Source: CBDHEY01 sp965262305
Lineage (GTDB): Bacteria > Pseudomonadota > Gammaproteobacteria > Pseudomonadales > Cellvibrionaceae
Length of the DNA stretch: 64,000 nt
Assembly (NCBI GenBank): GCA_965262305.1
Contig: CBDHEY010000004.1
Span: 1,426,001 to 1,490,000 of the forward strand
Direction of reading: 5' to 3'
Shown: in pieces, positions 36,024 to 44,998 of the stretch
How the letters are laid out: each line of letters starts with the position of its first letter
Position numbering within the stretch: the first letter of the stretch is position 1
The notes under the pieces: generated by a model
Seen by the model: the letters and a program-made list of their open reading frames with translations, nothing else
Told to the model about the DNA's origin: nothing
The model's database searches: none
Program-made: the position numbers and the translations under genes

Positions 36024-36641
36024 ATGGCGTTTCTCGGACATACACTCGGTATTTTTCTTCATCCAGACGATGAGTGGAAGCTTATTCGTGCGGATAAACC
36101 CTCTTTCAAGCAAGTTTTTCTCAGTCACGTTCCCTTCACTGCGTTAATTCCATGTGTTTCTGCTTATATTGGAGTAACTCAGGTTGGTTGGGCGATTGGC
36201 GATGGAGAGACGGTTAAATTGACATCCTCCAGCGCATTATCACTATGCGTTTTAACGTATTTTGCATTGTTGATGGGAATTTTTATTTTAGGTGAATTTG
36301 TTAACTGGATGGCAAAAACGTTTGGTGTAACAGATAACGATGAGCAAAGGCACTATGATGGGACTGCTTTGGCGGTATTTGTGACCACACCTATTCTCTT
36401 AGCTAGTGTTATTTTAGTGTACCCAGTTATTTGGGTTGATGCTTTAGTTCTGATGGCCGCGGCCGCATATTCGGTATATCTGATATATGAGGGTATACCT
36501 ATTCTTATGAACATGGATAAAGATCGAGCATTTATGTACGCGTCATCGGTAATCACTGTCGGATTGGTGATGCTTGTTACTGCGATGATTGCTACTGTAA
36601 TTATTTGGAGCGTAGGCATCGGCCCAGTTTACATAAGTTAA
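36024..36641 (+). CDS. Yip1-family inner-membrane protein
   Basis: The protein has 205 residues with about five membrane helices. The N-terminal 'ILGHTLGIFLHPDDEW' type opening ('FLGHTLGIFLHPDDEWK') and 'ILGEFVNWMAKTFGV' match bacterial Yip1/YohC-like proteins. The function is unknown. It is a single gene between sspB and a convergent peptidase. The 211 bases before it contain no other gene. Confidence 0.75.
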   Translation: MAFLGHTLGIFLHPDDEWKLIRADKPSFKQVFLSHVPFTALIPCVSAYIGVTQVGWAIGDGETVKLTSSSALSLCVLTYFALLMGIFILGEFVNWMAKTFGVTDNDEQRHYDGTALAVFVTTPILLASVILVYPVIWVDALVLMAAAAYSVYLIYEGIPILMNMDKDRAFMYASSVITVGLVMLVTAMIATVIIWSVGIGPVYIS

Positions 36642-36669
36642 AGCATTAAATCCTTTGCGCGACTAATTT

Positions 36670-36714
36670 CCAAAACCCCATCGTTCTCTATAGCAAAAGA
36701 CTCGTGGGGTTTTG
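36670..36714. terminator. Bidirectional hairpin between Yip1 and M48 peptidase genes
   Basis: CAAAACCCCA (36671-36680) pairs perfectly with TGGGGTTTTG (36705-36714) around a 24-base loop. It lies between convergent stops and carries T or A runs inside the stem on both strands, so it probably terminates in both directions. Confidence 0.65.
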
Positions 36715-36727
36715 TGGAATAATTAAT

Positions 36728-38695
36728 TTAAATTGGAGGGATAGGGCAGTTTAATGTGTCTCCGATTGCGCGAAACAACTCCTTTTCTGTCGGCGTCACT
36801 TTATTGTCATGACAGATAATTTCTGATATCGACTTCAATAATTTTGGTTTTTCTAAAGGTTTAAGTTGTTCTAGCGTATCTAAAGTTTTATCTAGTTCAT
36901 GGATTCCAATATTTCTTTTCCTCTCTTCTAGTGATATTTTTAAATGGTTGGTTGCGGCAATATAAGCGGCATCCATGTTTTTATCACTGTTCTCCGAGCT
37001 GAATTGAGCCACAACGGAAAGTAAATTTGTTAACGAATTCTTTGTCTCTTTTAAAGTAAACTTAGCCGGAGTGTCTTTGGCTTCGAGTGTTTTGATTATT
37101 ATTCGATACAGACACCATTCGAACAAAGTAATTTTTTTGTCGATTTTTATGAGAGCGACAAGATTTTGCTTAAATATTCTGTATTGTGGTTTTGATAGGT
37201 TTTTTAGAGCAGGTATACAGAGATTGATTAAACTCAAATAGTGCTCTCGGGGAAGTAAAAGTACTTGCTCTGAAATAACTTGAAGTACTTTAAACGTCGC
37301 TGGGTGTGCATTATCTTTTAAGTATTTTATTTGCTGTTCATGAATTGATTTATTTTTATTCTCTAAAAGTAAGCTATAGATAATTGTTCTAGCGGAAAAG
37401 CCAGATAAACACGCTTCATGTAATGTATTTGGAATAGCCTCTATGTGTTTTCTCGTCTCGGCAATACTTTCAGGTGTTGCTTCACCTACTTTGTTTTCGA
37501 TTGTGTCTGTAAAGCTAAATTCACTGATTTTGCTTTTTTGAGAATAGCTATTCGATTCATTTTCATAAGAAGTGAATTGAGCGACGTGTTCTTTCTCTTG
37601 AAAATTTGACTTTTCTCGATGGTGATTTAGTTTTGATTCATCTAGTTTGGGAAAGGTCCCACTCCAGCGAGGCTCTATTCTTTTGATGCGGTCAGAAAGT
37701 GGTGGATGAGTTGCCATCATAGAACCCAGAAAAGTTGTGACGCCAGCAGCGAAATAAAAGTGACTAAATTCTTGTGCGTTAGCGCTCGATAAATGAGAAC
37801 GGCTGGTAGCTCCTCCAATTTTTTTTAACGCGCCACTAATGCCTATTGGGTTTCGGGTGAATTGCACTGCTGAAGCGTCTGCTAGAAACTCGCGTTGGCG
37901 GCTCACCGCTGCTTTGATAATATTTCCAAAAAAGGTTCCTCCATAGCCTATTATCATGAGAACTAAGCCTAGCAATTGAGCTTTGTTTCCTTCTCTTCGA
38001 GAGTGTGAACTTCGATAGTAATAGCTCGAACTATTGCCCCTTAAGATAAATTGTCCGATTAAGCCAATGAGTAAAATACCATGAAGAATAGCGGTCAACC
38101 GCATATTCAAACGCATGTCGCCGTTGTGGATATGGCTAAATTCATGGGCCATAACGCCTTGTAGTTCGTCCCGGTTTAAAAGGTTCACGCATCCATTCGT
38201 TACCCCAATAATTGCATCTCTTCGAGTTAATCCGGCGGCAAATGCATTTATTGAGTTATCCGATAATAGATAAACAGGTGGAACAGGGTTTCCAGATGCG
38301 ATAGCCATCTCTTCGACCACATTGAGGATTTTTCTTTCTTCTGGGTTTTGTGTGTTCGGGTCTATGCGTCTTCCACCTAAAGATTCTGCAATCGACTTTC
38401 CTCCATGACTTAACTGTACCATTTTCCAAAAGCCACCTAATGTAACCACTGAGATTACGCCGATTGCTATCCATAAAGTTAACCTGGAAGTTAACATATG
38501 GATAAAATGTTGTGAAAGCGGTGTCTGATATGCGTTTATGGCATCAACGCTCGTTGCGTGTTGGCTAAAGTAATACATGAAGATGTTTATTGCTAATACC
38601 GTAATTAAAATTAGACTTAAAACGGCAAGTATTAACATAAAAACCAAAAAGCTCGTTTTCTTTTTAGCGGCATCTTGGTGATGGAAAAAGTTCAC
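36728..38695 (-). CDS. M48 (HtpX-like) membrane metallopeptidase with C-terminal TerB-like region
   Basis: The protein has 655 residues, more than twice HtpX (about 290). Two membrane helices lie at about 17-42 and 70-90. The zinc site 'HEFSH' is near residue 186 with 'AVSRQREFLADASA' supplying the third ligand. Further membrane helices lie at about 200-265. 'ATHPPLSDRIKRIEPRW' ends the peptidase. The remaining 280 residues are helical with 'KIDKKITLFEW' and 'HDNKVTPTEKELFRAI', which resemble TerB-type repeats. It lies 22 bases after lemA, a known pairing with a role in membrane-protein quality control. Confidence 0.88.
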   Translation of the reverse strand: MNFFHHQDAAKKKTSFLVFMLILAVLSLILITVLAINIFMYYFSQHATSVDAINAYQTPLSQHFIHMLTSRLTLWIAIGVISVVTLGGFWKMVQLSHGGKSIAESLGGRRIDPNTQNPEERKILNVVEEMAIASGNPVPPVYLLSDNSINAFAAGLTRRDAIIGVTNGCVNLLNRDELQGVMAHEFSHIHNGDMRLNMRLTAILHGILLIGLIGQFILRGNSSSYYYRSSHSRREGNKAQLLGLVLMIIGYGGTFFGNIIKAAVSRQREFLADASAVQFTRNPIGISGALKKIGGATSRSHLSSANAQEFSHFYFAAGVTTFLGSMMATHPPLSDRIKRIEPRWSGTFPKLDESKLNHHREKSNFQEKEHVAQFTSYENESNSYSQKSKISEFSFTDTIENKVGEATPESIAETRKHIEAIPNTLHEACLSGFSARTIIYSLLLENKNKSIHEQQIKYLKDNAHPATFKVLQVISEQVLLLPREHYLSLINLCIPALKNLSKPQYRIFKQNLVALIKIDKKITLFEWCLYRIIIKTLEAKDTPAKFTLKETKNSLTNLLSVVAQFSSENSDKNMDAAYIAATNHLKISLEERKRNIGIHELDKTLDTLEQLKPLEKPKLLKSISEIICHDNKVTPTEKELFRAIGDTLNCPIPPI

Positions 38696-38717
38696 TAAAT
38701 TTAAACCTTTAATTTAA

Positions 38718-39311
38718 TCAAAAGGAAATTTTGGGGGCCGCCTGGATTTCGGCTGAGTCTTCAAACTCTAATAGTTCTGCATCTATGTTATGACCGAACA
38801 TATTTGCAAAAAATACGGGCGGAAATGACTGACGATAAGTGTTGTATTCTGTTACTGAATCATTGAAACCTTGGCGGGCGAATGCAACTTTATTCTCGGT
38901 ACTCGTGAGTTCTTCAGATAATTGCATCATATTTTGGTTCGCCTTCAAATCTGGGTAAGCTTCCATTACTACGTTCAATTTACCAAGAGCTCCTGCGAGC
39001 ATACCCTCGGCTCCTGCCAGCTCTTGAATAGCGGAGGCGCTGCCTGGATCAGCTGACGCCGCTTTTAATCCTGCTAATGCGGTATTTCGAGCTGAGATTA
39101 CTGCTTCTAAAGTTTCTCTTTCGTGATTAAGGTAGCCTTTCGCTGTTTCGACTAGGTTAGGTATGAGGTCGTATCGTCGTTTTAGTTGCACTTCAATTTG
39201 GGAGAAGCCATTTTGGTAGCGGTTTTTTAAGCTTACCAGCGTGTTATAAATAGAAATAATATAGAAAGCGAGAGCTATAACAATAACGAGAAAAACAATG
39301 CTAGTAATCAT
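38718..39311 (-). CDS. lemA: LemA family protein
   Basis: The protein has 197 residues with an N-terminal membrane helix (about 3-21) and a long helical bundle. Family signatures are 'YNTLVSLKNRYQNGFSQIEVQLKRRYDLIPNL' segments and 'LQLSEELTSTENKVAFARQ'-like 'MQLSEELTSTENKVAF'. It lies upstream of the M48 peptidase gene and is probably its partner. The exact biochemical role of LemA is not settled. Confidence 0.93.
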   Translation of the reverse strand: MITSIVFLVIVIALAFYIISIYNTLVSLKNRYQNGFSQIEVQLKRRYDLIPNLVETAKGYLNHERETLEAVISARNTALAGLKAASADPGSASAIQELAGAEGMLAGALGKLNVVMEAYPDLKANQNMMQLSEELTSTENKVAFARQGFNDSVTEYNTYRQSFPPVFFANMFGHNIDAELLEFEDSAEIQAAPKISF

Positions 39312-39450
39312 ATTCGGTATATCCAGGTTGATTTTTCCATTATTGTAAGCAAAATTTTATTAAAAATGATGTTTATATTTTCATAAATTAAATGCTAATT
39401 CACTTATAGTAGTCAGAAAAAACAATTTGAGTAAGTTAAGAAGAATTTAA

Positions 39451-40632
39451 ATGAGCAAAGATATTGTAGTTTTAAGTGCAGCGAGAACTCCGATAGGCGC
39501 GTTTCAGGGAAATTTTTCGGGTATTTCTTCTGTGGAATTAGGTGCCAATGTGATTTCGAAAGTGTTAACTAAGGCTGGTCTCGAAGGGGAACATATTGAT
39601 GAAGTGATTTTCGGTTGTGTGCTTCAAGCTGGACTAGGTCAAGCTCCCGCTCGTCATGCTCTGATAAAGGCTGGGTTGCCAAATAGTATACCTGGTTACC
39701 TGGTAAATAAGGTTTGCGGCTCAGGGATGAAAAGCGTCGTTTTGGCCTTGCAGTCAATTTTGCTTGGAGCCGAACAGACTATAATTGCAGGTGGAATGGA
39801 GAGTATGACTGGATCACCTCATTTACTGCCAAAGAGCAGGGGAGGTATAAGATTGGGGCATGGTGAAGTTTTAGATCATATGTTTGTTGATGGTCTAGAG
39901 GATGCACATTCCGGTCAGCTCATGGGGTATTTTGCGGAATCTACAGCGAGTAGATATCAGATCTCTAGAGAAGAGCAGGATGACTTCGCTTTAATGTCCT
40001 TAGAAAAGGCTAAAAACGCTATTCAAAGGCACCAGTTTAATGAAGAGATTGTTCCCATAAAAGTAAGTCTAAAAACTGGGACGACTGACATATATGAAGA
40101 TGAACTACCGAACCGTGCGAAACCGGAGAAAGTTAGGTCATTAAAACCAGCTTTTATTGGAGATGGTACGGTGACGGCGGCTAATTCTAGTGGTATCGGT
40201 GATGGCGCGGCCGCGTTAACACTGTGCTCAAGTAATTTTGCTCTCGATAATTCTTTCGCACCAATAGCTAGAATTATTGGGTATAGCCAGCATGCAGCTA
40301 AACCAGAATGGTTTACTATTGCTCCAATCGGGGCAATAAACAAATTATTAGATAATCTAAATTGGAAAATTTGCGATGTTGATTTATTTGAAATAAATGA
40401 GGCCTTTGCCGTTGTGACAATCACAGCAATCAAAGAATTAAGTATCCCGTTGGAAAAAGTGAATGTTAATGGAGGCGCATGTGCCTTGGGCCATCCAATT
40501 GGTGCTTCTGGTGCTCGAATCTTGGTGACACTGATTAATGCACTTAGAAGTAATGGACTTACGCGTGGTATTGCTGCTATTTGCGTGGGAGGAGGGGAAG
40601 CACTAGCCGTGGCAGTTGAAGTTACATCTTGA
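39451..40632 (+). CDS. Acetyl-CoA C-acetyltransferase (thiolase)
   Basis: The protein has 393 residues. The nucleophile Cys lies in 'NKVCGSGMKS' near residue 89, the base His in 'GGACALGHPIGASG' near 347, and the second Cys in 'CVGGGEALAV' near 378. 'NEAFAVV' is also conserved. It should condense or cleave acetoacetyl-CoA, for polyhydroxybutyrate or ketone and fatty-acid metabolism. It stands alone between divergent lemA and convergent dolP. Confidence 0.93.
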   Translation: MSKDIVVLSAARTPIGAFQGNFSGISSVELGANVISKVLTKAGLEGEHIDEVIFGCVLQAGLGQAPARHALIKAGLPNSIPGYLVNKVCGSGMKSVVLALQSILLGAEQTIIAGGMESMTGSPHLLPKSRGGIRLGHGEVLDHMFVDGLEDAHSGQLMGYFAESTASRYQISREEQDDFALMSLEKAKNAIQRHQFNEEIVPIKVSLKTGTTDIYEDELPNRAKPEKVRSLKPAFIGDGTVTAANSSGIGDGAAALTLCSSNFALDNSFAPIARIIGYSQHAAKPEWFTIAPIGAINKLLDNLNWKICDVDLFEINEAFAVVTITAIKELSIPLEKVNVNGGACALGHPIGASGARILVTLINALRSNGLTRGIAAICVGGGEALAVAVEVTS

Positions 40633-40649
40633 TATTTGAGTGGACATAT

Positions 40650-41258
40650 TTACTCCAAATATTCAAAGACTCTTACGACTTTAGTGACACCACCAGTATT
40701 TCTAGCTAGTTCTGTTATTCGATCGGCTTCTTTTCGAGAAATTTTCCCCATTAAAAAAACGACGCTTTTTTCTACTATGATTTCTACTCTATCTGCGTCG
40801 ACACGATTATCCGTAATGGCTTTAGCCTTTAATTTACTAGAGATCCAGCTATCTTGGACTCTTGAAGCGAACTTACTTTTAGGGTTGATTGTCAATTCAT
40901 TGTGAACTTGTCGCACGCGATTGATTTTATTCGCGGTTTCGCCAGCGAGCTTTTTTGCGGCTTCTGTTGGTACTTCTCCGGTGAGCAACACGACAGTGTT
41001 ATAAGCGTGAACATTAATATGTGACGATTTATTCAGTGCAGCTGAGGCTTTTTTTATGTTCACCTTTACGATGTTTTCAAGCTCTTCGTCTTCTAGATAT
41101 TGTCCAAAACTACGTTTACCTGGATCTGTTTGTATTGGATCTTCATTTGCTGCATTTAGTATCGAAACACAACCAGATAAATTAAGAAGCATTAATAGTG
41201 TGGTGAATATATAGATGAGTTTCGTATATTTATTTATAGAAAATTGGTATGGCTTCAT
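40650..41258 (-). CDS. dolP: Dual-BON-domain outer-membrane lipoprotein DolP (YraP)
   Basis: The protein has 202 residues. A lipoprotein signal ends in 'LNLSGC'. Two BON domains follow (about 55-120 and 130-200) with 'VHAYNTVVLLTGEVPTEAA' segments and 'VEIIVEKSVVFLMGKIS' segments. DolP supports outer-membrane integrity and binds anionic lipids. It lies 6 bases after diaA, as in Pseudomonas. Confidence 0.93.
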   Translation of the reverse strand: MKPYQFSINKYTKLIYIFTTLLMLLNLSGCVSILNAANEDPIQTDPGKRSFGQYLEDEELENIVKVNIKKASAALNKSSHINVHAYNTVVLLTGEVPTEAAKKLAGETANKINRVRQVHNELTINPKSKFASRVQDSWISSKLKAKAITDNRVDADRVEIIVEKSVVFLMGKISRKEADRITELARNTGGVTKVVRVFEYLE

Positions 41259-41264
41259 AGCGTT

Positions 41265-41849
41265 TTATTCAATGCCGAAAAGTTTGTGATCGATTAAGTC
41301 ACATAAACAATTAATAATTAACAAATGTACTTCGTGGATACGACCTCGAGAATTTAAAGGTACGCAAAGCTCATGATCATTGACATCTAAAAGTGAGGAT
41401 ATATCCCCTCCATCACGTCCCGTCAAAGCAATAACTTCAATACCTCTTGAGTGTGCTGCAGAAACCGCTTGAACGATGCTTCCTGAGTTACCGCTAGAGC
41501 TAATCGCCAGTAATATGTCTCCCTCGTTACCTAAAGCGTTTATAGGTTTTGAATATACTTCAGCGAAATTTGAATCAGCTGCTATCGCAGTGTAAGTAGG
41601 TATATTGGACCCAAGGCAAATTGCAGGCAGCGATGGCCTTTCTTTTTCAAACCGGTCTATGAGTGAAGCGCTAAAAATCTGAGCTATTGCCGAAGAAAAC
41701 CCATTTCCACAAACTAGAATTTTTCCTTCATTTAATAGACATTGAACAAGTTTATTACTTGCGTTCTCGATCAGTGGTGCGAGTTGTTCGCCAACGTTCA
41801 TTTTGGCTTCAACACTTTTTTGAAATAGTGTATATACTCGCTGCGACAC
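41265..41849 (-). CDS. diaA: SIS-domain protein DiaA (GmhA-like)
   Basis: The protein has 194 residues with one sugar-isomerase domain: 'ILVCGNGFSSAIAQIFSA', 'DILLAISSSGNSGSI' and 'VIALTGRDGG'. DiaA promotes DnaA assembly at oriC; sedoheptulose-7-phosphate isomerase GmhA is its close relative. The gene context (yraN-diaA-dolP) favours DiaA. It lies directly after yraN. Confidence 0.87.
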   Translation of the reverse strand: MSQRVYTLFQKSVEAKMNVGEQLAPLIENASNKLVQCLLNEGKILVCGNGFSSAIAQIFSASLIDRFEKERPSLPAICLGSNIPTYTAIAADSNFAEVYSKPINALGNEGDILLAISSSGNSGSIVQAVSAAHSRGIEVIALTGRDGGDISSLLDVNDHELCVPLNSRGRIHEVHLLIINCLCDLIDHKLFGIE

Positions 41850-42203
41850 TTAAAAAGCTCCTTTAATCCATTGAACCTGATGTTTGTCGAAACCAACAAC
41901 ATCAAACCGCATGGCATGGGTTTGGTATAGTGTATGTTCGCTCATATAGGCTTGCGCGGTTATTTGTATTTTTTCTTGTTTTTTTCTATCTACAGTTTCC
42001 AGTGCTGATCCAAACTGGTTGTTGTTTCTCAAGCGAACTTCAACAAATACAATGTTATCTTTGTCTTGCATGACAAGATCTATTTCGCCATAGCGCGAGC
42101 GATAGTTTTGAGTGAGACACTTCAAACCTTGATCCTGCAAGTGTTTTTTAGCTCTTATCTCGGCTTCCTGTCCCGAGTTTATTTTTTTCTTGAAAAATGG
42201 CAT
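41850..42203 (-). CDS. yraN: UPF0102 family protein YraN
   Basis: The protein has 117 residues of Holliday-junction-resolvase-like fold: 'GQEAEIRAKKHLQDQG', 'YGEIDLVMQDKDNIVFVEVRLR' features and 'KQEKIQITAQAYM'. A nuclease role is likely from the E-D-ExK pattern but not proven for the family. It sits between lpoA and diaA. Confidence 0.92.
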   Translation of the reverse strand: MPFFKKKINSGQEAEIRAKKHLQDQGLKCLTQNYRSRYGEIDLVMQDKDNIVFVEVRLRNNNQFGSALETVDRKKQEKIQITAQAYMSEHTLYQTHAMRFDVVGFDKHQVQWIKGAF

Positions 42204-42220
42204 TTATGCTTAACGTGTTA

Positions 42221-44092
42221 TTAGATGTCTTTTAAAGGTTGTGTTTTTGGCATTTCTATTGGTACACCATTTTCAAAATAAGCCCAGGTTTGAACTCGTT
42301 GAATTTTTCGATCTACTTTTATGCTTAGTTTTCCTGTGGTGCCGTAAAAATGAGATTGTTTAACCTCGTCAAGTTGCTTCAGGCGTGGATAGAGATAATA
42401 AGCATCGACACCTAGTGCATATAGTCGCTCATAATTATTGCTAGGGGTATATTTTTTTATGTCTTTTTTTTCCCCAATATTTTGATCAAAAAACCAAGGT
42501 AATGTAGTAAAGCGTATATTATTTAAATCTCTATCTACCTTTGGTTCATTTGTTCCTTTGTAAACGTGACTTGCTGCGTAGACAGGTATGTTTCCTGCGT
42601 AATGAAATGCTAGAGTTGGTTTAAGTTGTCGAGCTTGCGATGCATTGCTGATCATAAAAATAAAATCAATATCCTGACGTCGCCTAGGTTCAAATTCTAT
42701 TGGAGTTCCTAATAAACGCCTTATTTTGCTTGCGCGGGCTTGGCTATCTGATACTTGCATTGCATTTTTTATTAATTCGGAAAACTCTTTTTGTTTTTTG
42801 TATTGGTATTCTCGCGTAACAAAACCTCCTAGTTCGATCCAGCGATCTAGGAATGCGATTGCGCCTCTTTCTCCCCAACTTGATGCTGGACTTAAGACCA
42901 TCGCACGCCGGTGGCCATCTTTCCATGCTTGTTCTGCGACCTGTTTGGCCTCGTCTTCTATGGTCAATCCAAATTGATAGAGAGGTAATGCTTCTAAAGC
43001 TCCTGTTTCAACCTGATTTAATGCAAGCACGGGGACTTTCATCGACTCAATTTGAAGTAGTTCTGAAATTTTGGTTTTGTCTAACGGGCCTATAATGGTT
43101 TCAGCGCCGGCTAATACGGCTTCATCATAAAGTGTTTGAATATCTTGTGTTTCTGAGTTGTAAATATTTATAAGTGGTTGGGTCGATTTCTTATCTGAGG
43201 AGTGATAATACGCAGCCATAAAGCCATCTAATATTGCTTCAGCGGGTTTTTGGAATTTACCGCTAAGTGGTAGTATCAGCGCGACACGTTTTGGTTGATC
43301 CGCAGCCAGTTGCTTAATGAGTTGTAAATCCGCAGGTAAGCGCAAGCTTGCTGGGTGTTCTGGCCAGGAAAAAACCCATTGATCTAGGGCTTTATCTTGG
43401 TTTTGTAAATTAGTTTGGTTGTTTTTACTGAGAATTGCGAGAGAGTACCAACCTTCTCGCATTCGATTTTTTGTCAATACTTGTTGTTCTTCAAGCTCTG
43501 TCAGCGACAATTCCATCAGCGATTGCCATAGCTGATCATGATTTTCATCAATAGCGTCTTGGTCACTGAATAAGATAGTATTCAAGCGGATTCTTTCATC
43601 AGCACTTGCGGCAAACTCCCCAAGGTCGCTTAAAAGTCTTGCTCTAAGCTTATGAAACTCAATTTGTTCTGCGATATCAATAGTTGGATAAATGGACTCG
43701 ATTTTTTCATCCCATAAAAAACCTTTAGCTATGAATGGGTTGCCATCGATTATCGCAAGCTGAGCTGAAACAAATGCAAATCTGAAATAGTTGCTATTGT
43801 CTAGCTGGTACTCGTTTATATCCAAAAGCATATTTCGAGCCCAATCATACTCTCCAAGCTCAATAAGATATTCCGCAGCAGAGATATAGGCAACTTGTTG
43901 CTCATTTGGCAACATGTTCTCGGCGTCGGAGAGTAATTTGGTGACTTGTTCTAACGTGATTTCTTCCTTATTCTCATCTATATCTGAAGTTTTTACCGGT
44001 GTTGTGCCGCAACCTAGTAGGTAAGAAGTTAAGACGAATAAGGTTACTGATAAACGAAATAATTTTGCGTGAGCTTCGCGAGGATTTATCAT
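42221..44092 (-). CDS. lpoA: Outer-membrane lipoprotein activator of PBP1A, LpoA
   Basis: I choose ATG 44092 (623 residues) because it leads directly into a lipoprotein signal with lipobox 'YLLGC'. A start at 44161 would add residues lacking any signal and overlap rsmI. The N-terminal part (about 30-260) is TPR-like. The C-terminal part (about 265-610) has a periplasmic-binding-protein fold: 'VALILPLSGKFQKPAEAILDGF' features and 'ETIIGPLDKTKI'. It activates PBP1A from the outer membrane. It is divergent from rsmI with 57 bases between starts. Confidence 0.9.
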   Translation of the reverse strand: MINPREAHAKLFRLSVTLFVLTSYLLGCGTTPVKTSDIDENKEEITLEQVTKLLSDAENMLPNEQQVAYISAAEYLIELGEYDWARNMLLDINEYQLDNSNYFRFAFVSAQLAIIDGNPFIAKGFLWDEKIESIYPTIDIAEQIEFHKLRARLLSDLGEFAASADERIRLNTILFSDQDAIDENHDQLWQSLMELSLTELEEQQVLTKNRMREGWYSLAILSKNNQTNLQNQDKALDQWVFSWPEHPASLRLPADLQLIKQLAADQPKRVALILPLSGKFQKPAEAILDGFMAAYYHSSDKKSTQPLINIYNSETQDIQTLYDEAVLAGAETIIGPLDKTKISELLQIESMKVPVLALNQVETGALEALPLYQFGLTIEDEAKQVAEQAWKDGHRRAMVLSPASSWGERGAIAFLDRWIELGGFVTREYQYKKQKEFSELIKNAMQVSDSQARASKIRRLLGTPIEFEPRRRQDIDFIFMISNASQARQLKPTLAFHYAGNIPVYAASHVYKGTNEPKVDRDLNNIRFTTLPWFFDQNIGEKKDIKKYTPSNNYERLYALGVDAYYLYPRLKQLDEVKQSHFYGTTGKLSIKVDRKIQRVQTWAYFENGVPIEMPKTQPLKDI

Positions 44093-44149
44093 AAGTTCTT
44101 CAAAATGATGAATGAATTTGCTGATTATCGAAGGGTAGAAATATAACAA

Positions 44150-44998
44150 ATGACAGACCAAAGTGCTCTATATATTGTCGCAACACCAATTGGCAATCTT
44201 TCTGATATGACTACAAGAGCAATAGATGTGCTCAAAAATGTGGATATGATTGCAGCTGAGGATACTAGACACAGCAGTAAGCTATTGGATTATTTTAATA
44301 TTAATACGCCCAAATGTTCATACCATGATAATGGATCTCAAGCTCAAATAGAGCGAATCATCAATTTATTGAAAGAAGGAAAAAGTGTAGCGCTCATATC
44401 TGATGCAGGTACCCCGCTTATATCTGATCCTGGTTATAAATTGGTCTCTCATGTGAGAGAACAGGGTGTAAAGGTAATACCAATACCAGGTGCTTGTGCT
44501 TTGGTGGCTGCTTTATCAGCATCGTCGATGCCATCAGACAAATTTCTTTTTTCTGGATTTCCCCCAGCAAAAACTTCTGCACGAAAAAAATTGTTTGACG
44601 AGTTAAAACGCACAGAATCCACATTAATTTTTTACGAGTCTCCTCATCGCGTGGAGGATTCTTTGAAAGATATGGCTGAAGTATTTGGCGGCGACAGAGA
44701 AATAGTGCTTGCCAGGGAGTTGACTAAGACTTACGAAACCTTTATCTCCTGCTCTTTAGCTAAGATGCTTAGTGGAATTGAGAATGAGGAATTTCCCTTG
44801 AAAGGTGAGATCGTCATTATTGTTGCGGGTTTCATACCCGATGAAAGTAGTGAAACGGTTTCCCAAGAAGCTGAAAAGCTAATGCGAGCATTACTTCAAG
44901 AGTTGCCTCTAAAAAAAGCCGCTTCCATCTCAGCCAAATATTTTGGTATCAAAAGAGGTGTTTTATACGACTGGGGACTAGCACAAAAAGAAAATTAG
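44150..44998 (+). CDS. rsmI: 16S rRNA 2'-O-methyltransferase RsmI
   Basis: The protein has 282 residues. 'LYIVATPIGNLSDMTTRA' opens the tetrapyrrole-methylase-like fold, followed by 'AEDTRHSSKLLDYF', 'LISDAGTPLISDPGY' and 'FYESPHRVEDSL'. It methylates C1402 of 16S rRNA with S-adenosylmethionine. Its stop overlaps the stop of anmK on the other strand by 4 bases. Confidence 0.96.
   Translation: MTDQSALYIVATPIGNLSDMTTRAIDVLKNVDMIAAEDTRHSSKLLDYFNINTPKCSYHDNGSQAQIERIINLLKEGKSVALISDAGTPLISDPGYKLVSHVREQGVKVIPIPGACALVAALSASSMPSDKFLFSGFPPAKTSARKKLFDELKRTESTLIFYESPHRVEDSLKDMAEVFGGDREIVLARELTKTYETFISCSLAKMLSGIENEEFPLKGEIVIIVAGFIPDESSETVSQEAEKLMRALLQELPLKKAASISAKYFGIKRGVLYDWGLAQKEN

Noticed and set aside
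44093..44161. Longer start for lpoA
   Set aside because: It would overlap the rsmI start and push the lipobox too far inward.
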